A DNA stretch of 64,000 bases from Teredinibacter turnerae (lineage in GTDB: Bacteria > Pseudomonadota > Gammaproteobacteria > Pseudomonadales > Cellvibrionaceae). The notes under the pieces were generated by a model, which saw only the letters and a program-made list of their open reading frames with translations, was not told the DNA's origin and ran no database searches. The stretch is from assembly GCF_037935975.1 (NCBI RefSeq), contig NZ_CP149817.1:682001-746000 (forward strand), read 5' to 3'. Within the stretch, counting starts at the first letter, position 1; every line of letters begins with the position of its first letter. Below, piece by piece: positions 34,372-43,938 of this stretch. A program made the translations under genes and the position numbers.

Positions 34372-36104
34372 GTTACATTAATGGACCACGCATAAATTTC
34401 TGGGGTGGCGGTAGTACCAATGTCGACACTGCAAATAATACGCAATATACACCGCAAATTTTTGATCTTGCCGACGCAGCCGTAACCGCTACTGAAACAG
34501 ATGAACAAATAATTGAATATTTGCGCGCTCCTACTGGAGATTATTTTGCGAATGGTGGCTGGAACTATTATGGCGATCATCAATTTCGGTTGATGAACAA
34601 TAAGGTCTCTTCCTCCGGACATCCGGGAGCGGTGAGCACCAGTGGATCGCTAGTGGGGTTAGATGTTTTTTTATTGGGAAGTGTCGATCCACTAAGTGGA
34701 GATGGCCCATACGGCGGCCCAGTAATGGTAGACCTGGATCCGACGTCCAGTGTGACCAGCCAAATTTTCGCCGGTGGTTTGCAAATTGGCAACGGTGATT
34801 CGCCAGCACTCTTGGTGCGGGGCAATGCGGTAAGTTATTCGCGTTTCTTGGGGCTGAGATACGACTCTAACAAAGTCAAACCGCCTTATGCGACACCTGG
34901 CTCGGCTTATGCCAGTGGAACCTTTCAGTTAGCGTTTAAAAAATCAGATATCGTCAGCTACGATGTGAATGATGCGCTGCTGAACGATCTAATTAATGCC
35001 CCGGGGGCTCAGGGCATAGTCGTTCGATTCGAAATGTTTCAGTTTTACCCTGGAATCGATAGCGCCACCATGCAGCAAAATTATGCAGAAAATCGCAACG
35101 ACGCCAACCCTTCTCTCGGGCGTATTATCGGCTCTATTGGGCCATGGTTTGAGGGTGAACCTGCAACCACACCGCCGGGGCGGTTGCTCAATAATAACGG
35201 TTTGGGAGGGGCACAAGGGCTGGCAATGATTGATGCAACAAAGTCGCTGTTGTCGCTGGACCTGGTTTCTGCTCTCGAGGGTGCTGCAATACGTCAGGAT
35301 GGGCAGGCCAATACCAGCCCGATAGAGCCCAATGTTGATTACGGCAACATTACGGTAGGTATCGGCACTGAAACATTTGCGGAGTGTCCGTCTCTGCCAA
35401 ATGATTATTATCTTTATGGCGGCTTGTATGATATTCCGCTCACACCAGCGCAAGTAACCAAGCTCGCAGATAACGCTTTGGTGATCGGAAGCACTAAAAA
35501 CGGCTTGGATATTCAAGAGCAGCCGATTCGTATCTACAGCGATTTTCGCAACAACTACGTTAATGAAACCTCACCACCATTAAGCGAAATTTCCCTGTTG
35601 ATTCTCGAGTACGGTGGCCCCTTGCGCACTGGCGTTACTGTATCGTTGAGCAGCAGTTCCAGTGGAGAGTTGCCGGATGGGAAATTTGTCAGCTTTCCGA
35701 GCGAAATACATGTGCCTGCCGGAGCGACGTCATACACGGTTAACTTCGGCCAGATTATGGGTGTTGATGGATTTATGATGCTCACCCACACAGTTAACGG
35801 TTACCAGGCTTACTTTAATTCGTTGCGCAAATATTCGGAGGGTGCTGTCGAGGCTTTATTGCAGGCGGATACGGTAGCCTGGGATGAAGTTTACCAACAG
35901 TGTCTCCGTTTCTTTTATGTGCTCTTTCCAGCGATGTCCAAGCGGATTCCCCTCAATGACGAGGCGACTATAACGGCGGTCGGTGGCGAAATTTTAAAAC
36001 GTATTTCGCCAGAGTATCGTAATACCACGCTGTATATGCCGCTCACCCGTAGCCTGTCGCCAGATAAAATTGCGCTTTTGAAAAAATACCTTGAGCAGAC
36101 CTAG
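34368..36104 (+). CDS. Protein resembling the N-terminal half of VioB/RebD (chromopyrrolate-type synthase)
   Basis: A 578-residue protein without signal peptide. From memory of the family, its start (YINGPRINFWG... ending NVDTANN), the middle (GRLLNNNGLGGAQGL), and especially the end (FYVLFPAMSKRIPLNDEA; then YRNTTLYMPLTRSLSPDKI and LKKYL) align with VioB, which has FPRIHFRG, GRLL, YELVYPFMSDKVFSLAD and SYYMPSTRELSAPKARLFLKYL at matching places. VioB/RebD are heme-dependent enzymes coupling two indole-imine units. The protein here ends where VioB's ferritin-like second half would begin, so it is a half-length relative. No vioA, C, D or E is nearby. The GTG start is coupled to a c-type heme lipoprotein gene (AAGGAGG upstream). 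The biochemical role is unknown. Confidence 0.6.
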   Translation: MSYINGPRINFWGGGSTNVDTANNTQYTPQIFDLADAAVTATETDEQIIEYLRAPTGDYFANGGWNYYGDHQFRLMNNKVSSSGHPGAVSTSGSLVGLDVFLLGSVDPLSGDGPYGGPVMVDLDPTSSVTSQIFAGGLQIGNGDSPALLVRGNAVSYSRFLGLRYDSNKVKPPYATPGSAYASGTFQLAFKKSDIVSYDVNDALLNDLINAPGAQGIVVRFEMFQFYPGIDSATMQQNYAENRNDANPSLGRIIGSIGPWFEGEPATTPPGRLLNNNGLGGAQGLAMIDATKSLLSLDLVSALEGAAIRQDGQANTSPIEPNVDYGNITVGIGTETFAECPSLPNDYYLYGGLYDIPLTPAQVTKLADNALVIGSTKNGLDIQEQPIRIYSDFRNNYVNETSPPLSEISLLILEYGGPLRTGVTVSLSSSSSGELPDGKFVSFPSEIHVPAGATSYTVNFGQIMGVDGFMMLTHTVNGYQAYFNSLRKYSEGAVEALLQADTVAWDEVYQQCLRFFYVLFPAMSKRIPLNDEATITAVGGEILKRISPEYRNTTLYMPLTRSLSPDKIALLKKYLEQT

Positions 36105-37058
36105 TCTTTTAGTTTGTTTGGGTTGTAGGTTTTTTTCGTGTGATTAGGCACGAGGGAAATTAGCGCGTTATATTTTTTAATTTATATATTTCAGATATAA
36201 ATTTTCCGCTGTATACAAAGTAATGAGTTTTACCTTAGTTTGAATACTGCGTAAGAACGAAACATTGATAGCACTTTGGTGTGGCAATAAGAGAATAAGA
36301 AATATTTATGTGACAAAGCTTCCGAATAATGCGGGATTGGTTGGTAGAAAGGTGAGACCTACGTATAATCCGCGACGTGTGAAGCATTTTCTGATTGCCG
36401 TAGAGCGGATGTTCAGAATTTATTCACGCTTTAGCGTTATTTATTCATCTAGCCATAATTGGGGAGCGTTTTGCTCCCTTCTTTTTTTCTCACGCCTCAG
36501 CGTTGGTCTTCACATATTTTATTCCCTCCCCCTGCTTTCCCAACAAGGTAGCTCACCAAGGTGTTGTTGGATTATCAGCCTAATCCCTGCGGTTTGAGTT
36601 TATAGCGATCCGGCGTTATCTGGTTACCATCCTCTAATTTTGCATTTCTATCGCGGCTTAATACTGCTTGCTTCTGGCTTGCTGCTCGCTTATTGCTCAC
36701 GAGCTTGCACCCGTTGCGAAAGTGAACCCGCGGGGTGTACGGCCTTCGCTCTAACTGTTGTTCGCGCCGCTGATTGCGCGCAACGCCAGGGACTAGCCTT
36801 GAGCGATGACTTTTCGCCGTTGCGCTGAACTCTTGGATACTGTCAGCGTCTGATCATGCCAGGATGAGGTCGATAGCGCCCTGGCCTTCACCCGAGCACG
36901 TTATGCTTGGCCTGTGGCTGCTGTCGTGCCGCCTTCCTCCCCGCTAGATACCGCATTTAGCGCGTTGCGCAGCGAATGTGCGTCAATAAATACGTTGGCT
37001 ATATGCGATTCGAGCGCTAAAATTCGCGCCCTTTCTCGTCAAAACACGTGGTATTGAT
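36105..37058. other. Long non-coding region upstream of nhaD containing one strong terminator
   Basis: About 950 bp with no convincing gene; a 110-codon open frame at 36265-36597 has poor amino-acid make-up and runs through a terminator. The first 380 bp end at the terminator at 36462-36488. The last 570 bp lead to nhaD and could include a long 5' leader. I could not match any ion-sensing riboswitch by eye. Confidence 0.4.
36462..36490 (+). terminator. Rho-independent terminator far from any gene
   Basis: GGGAGC-GTTTT-GCTCCC is followed by TTCTTTTTTTC, a classic intrinsic terminator on the plus strand. It is about 360 bp after the VioB-like gene, so it ends either a long 3' UTR or a separate small RNA. 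Confidence 0.8.
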
Positions 37059-38300
37059 ATGACAACGATTATCTTGGTGCTGGCTATAGCCGCATTTTTT
37101 CTAGTAGTACTCGAAGACGTTATTCATATCAATAAGGCGAAATCCACGTTATTTATCGGTACCCTTTGCTGGCTGATCGCCTATTTGATGCCTGCGTCAG
37201 AGGGGGGCGTTGCGCGTGTAACTGAGCACTTGGATGAAAACCTGTTGGAAATTGCCAGCTTGTGGTTGTTTCTCATGTCGGCGATGACTTTTGTGGCCTA
37301 TTTGAATAGTCGAGGGTTTGTCAGTTCACTGGTGCAGCGACTTCTACCCAGCGCTCTCTCGGAACGGTCGCTAATGATTTTGCTGGGCATGTTCGCGTTC
37401 CTGTTTTCGTCGTTCGCCGATAACGTCACTGCCACACTGGTATCTCTCGCCGTTATTACCAGCCTCAAAGTAGCGCCGCGCAAGCGCTTAAAATATGCGA
37501 CTTTGATTGTATTTGCGGTAAACAGCGGTGGAGTCTCGCTAATCACCGGCGATGTCACCACGCTGATGATTTTCCTTGCCGGTAAGGTTTCTATCGCGAA
37601 TTTACTGCTGTTGGTCGCGCCCTCACTAACCGCAGTGATGGTGCTGGCGGTTATGCTGTCGCTGCGCATGAATGGCGAGGTGGTGTTTGAAAGCACACCC
37701 GCGGTGATAGAGCGCACCGACGTGGTGATTGCGCTGATATTTCTTACCACTATTCTGGGCACGCTGGGGCTTAACGCGGCCTTCCAGATTCCGCCGGTAT
37801 TGACGTTTCTCTTCGGGCTCTCCTGCATGTTTCTGATTGCACAGTATTTGTTCCGCAAGAAGGCTAACCGCAATATTCTCAACTATATCCGCGAGATTGA
37901 GTTCGACACACTGCTGTTTTTCCTCGGCGTGCTGCTGATCGTGGGTATGTTGAAAGAGGTGGGCGTGTTGAATTACCTCACCAGCGTCTACGACTATCTC
38001 CCCACGTCGACGGCTAACTATGTGTTGGGCTTGGTTTCTGCGGTCCTCGACAATGTGCCTCTGACTGCTGCTTTGCTGAAGGCTGATGTGACTATGGATA
38101 CGGCAAGCTGGTTGTCGGTCACCTACGCAACGGGTGTTGGTGGGTCGGTGTTGATTATCGGCTCGGCAGCGGGAATTATCGCGATGAGTAAGGTAAAAGA
38201 GGTGAATTTTATTTCTTACTTGAGTATGGGCGGATATCTGGTGGCGGCATACTCATTGGGTTACTGGCTGAGTTATCACCTGGCGCAGGCTTTGCTGTAA
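37059..38300 (+). CDS. nhaD: Na+/H+ antiporter NhaD
   Basis: A 413-residue inner-membrane antiporter with about 11-12 helices, of the NhaD (ArsB/NhaD superfamily) type. The start FFLVVLEDVIHINKAKSTLF and the FSSFADNVTATLVSL and SAVLDNVPLTAALLKAD stretches are family hallmarks, with conserved Asp/Asn in the two half-helices. It expels Na+ (and Li+) in exchange for protons, fitting a marine organism. It is monocistronic, preceded by a long non-coding region and followed by a perfect hairpin. Confidence 0.93.
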   Translation: MTTIILVLAIAAFFLVVLEDVIHINKAKSTLFIGTLCWLIAYLMPASEGGVARVTEHLDENLLEIASLWLFLMSAMTFVAYLNSRGFVSSLVQRLLPSALSERSLMILLGMFAFLFSSFADNVTATLVSLAVITSLKVAPRKRLKYATLIVFAVNSGGVSLITGDVTTLMIFLAGKVSIANLLLLVAPSLTAVMVLAVMLSLRMNGEVVFESTPAVIERTDVVIALIFLTTILGTLGLNAAFQIPPVLTFLFGLSCMFLIAQYLFRKKANRNILNYIREIEFDTLLFFLGVLLIVGMLKEVGVLNYLTSVYDYLPTSTANYVLGLVSAVLDNVPLTAALLKADVTMDTASWLSVTYATGVGGSVLIIGSAAGIIAMSKVKEVNFISYLSMGGYLVAAYSLGYWLSYHLAQALL

Positions 38301-38356
38301 GGCATAATTGTAGGTTTAAGGTGTAGGCGTAAAGGGCCTGATTTTTCGTGTTCATA

Positions 38357-38380
38357 CTGGCGTAGCGGTCGCTACGCCAG
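38357..38380. terminator. Hairpin between convergent nhaD and cysK
   Basis: CTGGCGTAGC and GCTACGCCAG form a perfect 10-bp stem with a 4-nt loop. A second hairpin (ACCCGAT / ATCGGGT) follows at 38423-38441. Together they probably terminate the two convergent genes. Confidence 0.6.
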
Positions 38381-38452
38381 AACCATTCAACAGCCCAAAG
38401 ACTGCGATTTCAGCCAGCTTTCACCCGATAGAAAATCGGGTCAGATGAGCAC

Positions 38453-39499
38453 CTAGCCCAACTGGCAGCTTGCCGTTGATTTGGAAATATCCAACTCCTC
38501 ATCGTTCATATCTGCGGGTATGTCTCCAAACAAAGGCGTCGACAAATACCGCTCACCGGTATCTGGCAGCATGCAGAGAATATTGCTGCCATCTGGTGCG
38601 GTTTTCGCGATTTCCAATGCCGCGGCAAAGGTCGCGCCGCTGGAGATACCGACGAATATACCTTCTTTTTGTGCCAGCTCTTTTGAACAGGTCATGGCTT
38701 GTTCACCGGTGACTGGCACGTTCAGGTCAAACAGCTTTTCGTTCATCGCATCTTCCACCAGTTTGGGGATAAAGTCGGGCGTCCAGCCTTGGATGGGGTG
38801 CGGGTTAAAGCTGGGGTGGCGTGCGGACGGTGAGCCATCGCTGTGACGCTCCTGGCTGACACCGCTGGCGACTTCAGCTGCATTGGCGGGCTCGGTCATG
38901 ACGATTTTGGTGTTAGGGCTTTTTTCCCGGAGTACGCGGCTCACGCCTTTAAGCGTGCCGCCAGTACCGGTGCCCGATACCCAATAGTCCAGCGATATGT
39001 CGCTGAAATCTCTAAGTATTTCCTGCGCTGTGGTACGTGAATGCATGTCTGGGTTGGCTTCGTTCTCAAACTGGCGTGCCAGGAACCAACCGTTCTTCTC
39101 CGCCAGCTCCTTCGCTTTGTTCACCATGCCAGTGCCGCTTTGCGCCGCGGGGGTTAATACCACTTTCGCACCGAGAAAACGCATGAGCTTACGCCGCTCA
39201 ACACTGAAGGTTTCGACCATGGTCACCACCAGCGGGTAGCCTTTTTGTGCGCAAACCATCGCCAGGCCAATGCCGGTGTTACCGCTGGTGGCTTCCACTA
39301 CGGTCTGGCCTGGCTTGAGTGCGCCGGATTTTTCCGCAGCTTCAATAATACCCAGCGCCAGCCTGTCTTTTACCGAGCTAAGCGGGTTAAACGCTTCCAT
39401 TTTTACGTACAGATTGACGTTCGTTGGCGCGAGCTTGTTGATTTTGATGACTGGTGTGTTGCCAATGGTACTGAGTATGCTCTCGTGTCGTTGACTCAT
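38453..39499 (-). CDS. cysK: Cysteine synthase A (O-acetylserine sulfhydrylase)
   Basis: A 348-residue PLP enzyme making cysteine from O-acetylserine and sulfide. The PLP lysine lies in NPLSSVKDRLAL, the substrate loop in EATSGNTGIGLA, and the phosphate-binding loop in SGTGTGGTLKGV. Compared with E. coli CysK (about 323 residues) it has an insertion around SQERHSDGSPSARHPSF before HPIQGWTPDFIPK, known in some proteobacterial forms. It is monocistronic and convergent with nhaD. Confidence 0.93.
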   Translation of the reverse strand: MSQRHESILSTIGNTPVIKINKLAPTNVNLYVKMEAFNPLSSVKDRLALGIIEAAEKSGALKPGQTVVEATSGNTGIGLAMVCAQKGYPLVVTMVETFSVERRKLMRFLGAKVVLTPAAQSGTGMVNKAKELAEKNGWFLARQFENEANPDMHSRTTAQEILRDFSDISLDYWVSGTGTGGTLKGVSRVLREKSPNTKIVMTEPANAAEVASGVSQERHSDGSPSARHPSFNPHPIQGWTPDFIPKLVEDAMNEKLFDLNVPVTGEQAMTCSKELAQKEGIFVGISSGATFAAALEIAKTAPDGSNILCMLPDTGERYLSTPLFGDIPADMNDEELDISKSTASCQLG

Positions 39500-39834
39500 A
39501 ATTCGGGGCCTCTATGTGTTGGCTTGGAGCAGAATGCGGCTGTTTGGCGCAAATATTATTGTTGGACGTCGCCGGGCAGTCTCTGTTCAATTCGGATGTC
39601 TGCGAACCATCATGCGGGTCGCGAGGGGTCGCCACGGGCGTAAAATCGACACAAAACTGTGCTCTGATAGGCCGGTATTTAGCGACTGGGGTTTGCCCCG
39701 TATCGCGTTTTTAGCCCGGTACCGCCTGCCTTGGCGTGGTAAGACGACAGATTATAGGGTAGTGGTGGCGGAAAAAGTCAACTTGCAGGCCAATTACCGC
39801 GCGTAAATCCCTATCTTCGCCCTATAGCGGGCGC

Positions 39835-39840
39835 TATAAT
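39835..39840 (+). promoter_or_regulatory. Candidate -10 box of typA
   Basis: TATAAT lies about 42 bp before the typA start codon; a clear -35 hexamer is not seen at 16-18 bp upstream. Confidence 0.45.
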
Positions 39841-39881
39841 GCGCGCCTTTTGAGCAGACCCCGTTTAATGAGGCCCTCCCT

Positions 39882-41705
39882 GTGATTGAGAAGTTGCGTA
39901 ATATCGCCATTATTGCCCATGTTGACCATGGTAAAACCACCCTGGTCGACAAGTTGTTAAAGCAGTCGGGTACCCTGGATCGCAAGGACGAAAGCTCCGA
40001 GCGGATCATGGATTCGAACGACCAGGAACGCGAGCGTGGGATTACCATTCTCGCCAAGAACACCGCCATCAATTGGAATGGCTACCGAATTAATATTGTG
40101 GATACTCCTGGGCACGCCGACTTCGGCGGCGAAGTTGAGCGGGTATTGTCGATGGTGGACAGCGTGTTGCTGCTGGTTGATGCGGTTGACGGGCCTATGC
40201 CACAAACCCGCTTTGTGACCAGTAAAGCGTTCGAGCGCGGTTTGAACCCTATTGTGGTTATCAACAAAATCGACCGCCCTGGCGCGCGCCCTGACTGGGT
40301 GATGGATCAGGTGTTCGACCTGTTCGACCGCCTCGGTGCCACTGAAGACCAGCTGGACTTTCCTATCGTCTATGCCTCCGCTTTGAATGGTATTGCGGGC
40401 ATGGAAGAAGACAACCTGGCGGAAGATATGACGCCGCTGTTCCAGATGATTGTGGACAAGGTTCCTCACCCTCCGGTAGAGGAAGCCAAGCCCTTCCAGA
40501 TGCAGATCTCTGCGCTGGACTACAACAGCTATGTCGGTGTTATTGGTGTTGGCCGTATCACGCGCGGCAGTCTGTCCCCCAACCAGCAGGTTGTGGTTGT
40601 CGATAAAGATGGCAAACAACGCAAAGCTAAAGTCCTGCAAGTGATGGGTTACCACGGCCTGCAGCGTGTGGACACCGATCAGGCATCCGCCGGTGATATC
40701 GTTTGTATTACCGGCATCGACAAGCTGGGTATTTCCGACACCCTGTGTGACCCCAACGCGATTGAGGCGCTGCCGGCACTGACCGTCGATGAGCCCACCG
40801 TAAGTATGACTTTCCAGGTAAACGATTCGCCGTTTGCCGGTCTGGAAGGTAAGTTCGTCACCTCACGCAATATTAAAGATCGCCTCGAACAGGAATTAAT
40901 CCACAACGTGGCATTGCGTGTTCGTCAGGGTGATACCGCTGACAAGTTCGTGGTCTCCGGTCGCGGTGAACTGCACTTGTCGGTGCTTATCGAAACTATG
41001 CGCCGCGAAGGCTTTGAGCTGGGCGTTTCCCGCCCGGAAGTGATTCAGCGCGAGGTGGACGGTGAAATTCACGAGCCATTCGAGAACGTGGTTATTGACG
41101 TGGAGGAGCAGCATCAGGGCTCTGTAATGGAAGAGTTGGGCTTGCGCAAGGCAGAAATGACCAACATGGAACCGGATGGCAAGGGCCGCGTACGCCTGGA
41201 GTTTATTGTGCCATCACGGGGCTTGATCGGCTTCCGTGGATTGTTTTTAACGCTGACCTCCGGCTCGGGGATTATGACCAGTATTTTCGATCACTATGGC
41301 CCAGTAAAAGCCGGTGACGTGACCAGCCGACAGAACGGTGTACTGATCAGCATGGTTAAAGGTAAAACGCTGGCCTATGCGCTATTCAACCTGCAGGACC
41401 GCGGCCGCTTGTTCCTGGGCCACGGTGAGGAAATTTACGAAGGTCAGATTGTTGGCTTGCACTCCCGTGATAACGACCTGGTCGTGAACCCCACCAAGGC
41501 CAAACAGTTGACGAATATTCGTGCAGCAGGCACCGACGAAGCGCTGACGCTCACCCCGCCCGTACGCCATACGCTGGAGCAGGCGTTGGAGTTTATTGAA
41601 GACGATGAACTGGTGGAAGTGACCCCGGAGAGCATTCGTTTACGCAAGAAACTGCTCACCGAGAACGACCGCAAGCGCGCGAAAAACGCCGCAGCCGGTA
41701 AATAA
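39882..41705 (+). CDS. typA: Ribosome-associated GTPase TypA/BipA
   Basis: A 607-residue translational GTPase. G1 is [15 protein letters not shown], the switch region is [13 protein letters not shown]3 is [15 protein letters not shown] and G4 is [17 protein letters not shown]-like domains II, III and V follow, then the TypA-specific C-terminal domain ([17 protein letters not shown], cut). It acts in ribosome assembly and stress or cold adaptation. The start is GTG at 39882 ([11 protein letters not shown]) as in other family members. The length matches the family. Confidence 0.97.
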   Translation: MIEKLRNIAIIAHVDHGKTTLVDKLLKQSGTLDRKDESSERIMDSNDQERERGITILAKNTAINWNGYRINIVDTPGHADFGGEVERVLSMVDSVLLLVDAVDGPMPQTRFVTSKAFERGLNPIVVINKIDRPGARPDWVMDQVFDLFDRLGATEDQLDFPIVYASALNGIAGMEEDNLAEDMTPLFQMIVDKVPHPPVEEAKPFQMQISALDYNSYVGVIGVGRITRGSLSPNQQVVVVDKDGKQRKAKVLQVMGYHGLQRVDTDQASAGDIVCITGIDKLGISDTLCDPNAIEALPALTVDEPTVSMTFQVNDSPFAGLEGKFVTSRNIKDRLEQELIHNVALRVRQGDTADKFVVSGRGELHLSVLIETMRREGFELGVSRPEVIQREVDGEIHEPFENVVIDVEEQHQGSVMEELGLRKAEMTNMEPDGKGRVRLEFIVPSRGLIGFRGLFLTLTSGSGIMTSIFDHYGPVKAGDVTSRQNGVLISMVKGKTLAYALFNLQDRGRLFLGHGEEIYEGQIVGLHSRDNDLVVNPTKAKQLTNIRAAGTDEALTLTPPVRHTLEQALEFIEDDELVEVTPESIRLRKKLLTENDRKRAKNAAAGK

Positions 41706-41710
41706 GCCAG

Positions 41711-41782
41711 GCCTGCTCATCGGGGCAGGCTGATATCCCCGGCGGTAGATGAGTGCGATTTCACGTTATTTATCTACCGCCC
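41711..41782 (+). terminator. Two hairpins after typA
   Basis: GCCTGC / GCAGGC (41711-41730) lies just after the stop. GGCGGTAGAT / ATCTACCGCC with a long loop follows at about 41740-41782. Neither has a good T run; the first is the more likely terminator. Confidence 0.4.
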
Positions 41783-42044
41783 ACTCCGCTCCATTTATTC
41801 AGTACCCTCAGAATACTCCACCCTGTCTGCGGCGATTAATATTATGCGCCGCGTGTTGATCGCTCCGCTCCACGGGCTTTATTCACGTCACAAAATGTGC
41901 ACGTTGTTATTCAGGTAGCATTCTCGGTGGCAAGGGTTTGACAGCGCTAAATAATGGCTCAAACTACGTAGCGACCGACCTATGGGGCGATTTACGCGCA
42001 GCAGTCACGCTCAGCTTCAGTTAAATATGTTCAGGAAAATCACA

Positions 42045-42452
42045 ATGAAAAAAATATACGCGTTAGTGTTCTGTTTACTCGCTGGATGTGCCACAGGGGG
42101 CCCAAATTCTTCGGGTGGTGGAATGGGCAGCACCGTAAATACCATGAACTTGTTAACGCAGTTTTTAAATGCTTACCCGCAAATTTCTACTGCGCTTGCC
42201 TTGAACAGGAAGTGCAACATTCTCCCTGAGGAGAAGGCCAACCGATTTGAAGGCTATGTCAGCTCAATAAATGTGTTTATGACGCAGACGGGTTTTATCC
42301 CGCAGTCTACGCTAAACAGCTATCAGAAAAGCTGGATGCAAACCGCTGCGGAACAAGCCGAGCTGTCTTGCAGCGCCGATGCAACCGAGCGCGTGATTGG
42401 TGCCATGGGCCTGGCTTCGACCATCTACCAGCAACTGGGGTTGGGCGCATAA
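42045..42452 (+). CDS. Small secreted lipoprotein
   Basis: About 135 residues. The lipoprotein signal is clear (KKIYALVFCLLAGC), followed by a glycine/serine linker and a helical domain with two cysteines that could pair (NRKCNILPEE and AELSCSADATE). The ATG at 42045 has AGGAA in front; upstream in-frame codons are not a signal peptide. I do not recognise the family. It is followed by the nested mobile elements. Confidence 0.75.
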   Translation: MKKIYALVFCLLAGCATGGPNSSGGGMGSTVNTMNLLTQFLNAYPQISTALALNRKCNILPEEKANRFEGYVSSINVFMTQTGFIPQSTLNSYQKSWMQTAAEQAELSCSADATERVIGAMGLASTIYQQLGLGA

Positions 42453-42495
42453 GCCCCGCTGGCCAGAACGGCGTTCTGGCCCTTGTTTTACTGTA

Positions 42496-42832
42496 GGAAT
42501 CTCTTGATTAACCTAGTGAATCCTGTAATTCATGTAGAGAAATTACTAGGGCCTGTTAACACTAATTCAATTCGCTCTGCTGGAGCCTGTATTTTCAGGA
42601 TGAAAGGCATTTTTGGCGTTGCTTAGCGGGCTAAACGAGCGAAAAATAACGCATCAGCCTGGAAATACAGGCCCAGCCCTGCGGGTTGCGGCTAAAATCC
42701 CGCTCTCAGCGTTGTTTATCGCTCATTTGGAACAACCAAACTACGCTCCAAACGCCTTGATAGCGAAATTTTAGCCGCAACAGAATGAATCGAATTAGTG
42801 TTAACAGGCCCTAGATTAATCTGAGGCTTTCG
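42496..42832 (+). repeat. Relic of MITE family B, split by a family A copy
   Basis: GGAATCTCTTGATTAACCTA at 42496 resembles the left end of the intact family B element at 52210. Sequence right after the family A copy (GATTAATCTGAGGCTTTCG, from 42814) resembles its right end. Without the inserted element the relic is an imperfect palindrome of about 75 bp, so it is internally deleted and diverged. This gives the order of events: B relic first, A later. Confidence 0.6.
42549..42811 (-). repeat. MITE family A, copy 2
   Basis: 263 bp with the same terminal inverted repeats as 1599-1861 and TA on both sides (42547-42548 and 42812-42813). It is in reverse orientation relative to copy 1 and nearly identical to it where I compared them (about one difference in the first 80 bases). 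It lies between the lipoprotein gene and the GFA-family gene. Confidence 0.88.
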
Positions 42833-42851
42833 TAACCTTACCATATTGTTA

Positions 42852-43202
42852 TTACAACAACGTTTTTCCATCGAACTCGCGTACTGGAACTGCATTGATC
42901 TGTTCCTGCTCTGCCATGCGGAAATTAACCGCGATACGTGGAGCGCCTTCCCCGCCAATGGTGCGGTAGTGAGTCACGCAACCACAATTTTGGCAATGGA
43001 TAAACGCCAGCTCTTTATCTCCCCAAACGTAGGCGGCCTCCACATCGTGCGCAGTCGAGATGGCCACGTCTTGTGGACTGAAATAGCCCCAGAGCGCCTG
43101 GTATCGATGACATATCGAACAGTTACAGCGCGTAATTTGTGTAGGGGTGGGGGCCGTGATGCGGATGTCGCCACAGTGGCATTGAATATTCAGAAGGCTC
43201 AT
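42852..43202 (-). CDS. GFA family (glutathione-dependent formaldehyde-activating-like) zinc protein
   Basis: A 116-residue protein with the GFA cysteine pattern: CHCGDIRI, TRCNCSICHRYQ and HCQNCGCVTHYR, two zinc sites. Family members range from formaldehyde-glutathione adduct enzymes to proteins of unknown function; the reaction here is not known. The ATG at 43202 (MSLLNIQCHCGD) fits the family start. It is convergent on the mobile-element nest, divergent from the YceI gene. Confidence 0.9.
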   Translation of the reverse strand: MSLLNIQCHCGDIRITAPTPTQITRCNCSICHRYQALWGYFSPQDVAISTAHDVEAAYVWGDKELAFIHCQNCGCVTHYRTIGGEGAPRIAVNFRMAEQEQINAVPVREFDGKTLL

Positions 43203-43350
43203 GGTTGGCTCTCGCAATGGTCGGACAGAGGTTTAAACCGGCTTTTCGTCACAGGTACAGGGTAAACTAGTCCGCACTCCTGTGGTCGAACTGATGTCGC
43301 TACTGGTCGGTTACTCAAATTAACATCCCATATAGTTTAAGAGGTTAAGT

Positions 43351-43938
43351 ATGAACGCACTTTATCGAACATTCGCACTTTGCGCGTTGACCCTCAGCGC
43401 ATCCGCTTTTGCGGATTGGTCGCTCGACGATAAACAGTCAACTGTGAACTTTGTGTCTATTAAAAAAGATTCTGTTGGTGAAGTGCATCAATTTAAACAG
43501 CTTTCCGGGAATATTGACGCGGACGGGACCGCGACATTATCGGTGGCCCTCGCTTCCGTTGATTCTGGTATCGCGATCCGCGATGAGCGGATGCAAAAGT
43601 TTCTGTTTGAAACCACCAAATTCGCAACGGCGGAGATTAACGTAAAATTTCCTGCGAAAGTATTGGCTGCAATGAAAACTGGCGATAGTCGTGTATTGGA
43701 TGTGGATGCGACTGTGAGTTTACATGGTAAGTCTGTTGAGCAAACGTGGCCACTAACGGTTATCAAAACGAAAGCCGGCGGTGTGCGCGTGCTCACCCAC
43801 AAGCCAGTACTAATAAACGCCGCCGATTTCGATTTGACTGGGGGTATCGCTAAATTGAAAGAGCTTGCTGCGCTGCCTTCTATCGCGACCTCCGTGCCGG
43901 TTACGGTTGATCTCAGTTTTTCAGATAAAACCCCTTAG
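43351..43938 (+). CDS. YceI family periplasmic lipid-binding protein
   Basis: 195 residues: a signal peptide (LCALTLSASAFA-DW) followed by the lipocalin-like YceI beta-barrel (LDDKQSTVNFVSIKKDSVGE; FATAEINVKF; LINAADFDLTGGI). YceI proteins bind isoprenoid lipids in the periplasm; this one is of the variant with SGIAIRDERMQKFLFE. AAGAGG is upstream of the ATG. It is monocistronic. Confidence 0.9.
   Translation: MNALYRTFALCALTLSASAFADWSLDDKQSTVNFVSIKKDSVGEVHQFKQLSGNIDADGTATLSVALASVDSGIAIRDERMQKFLFETTKFATAEINVKFPAKVLAAMKTGDSRVLDVDATVSLHGKSVEQTWPLTVIKTKAGGVRVLTHKPVLINAADFDLTGGIAKLKELAALPSIATSVPVTVDLSFSDKTP

Noticed and set aside
36265-36597. 110-codon open frame on the plus strand
   Set aside because: It has an unlikely amino-acid composition, no ribosome-binding site and runs through a strong intrinsic terminator.
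36491-37058. Known Na+ or Li+ riboswitch before nhaD
   Set aside because: I could not find the conserved core of any known class by eye; only a computed search could settle it.
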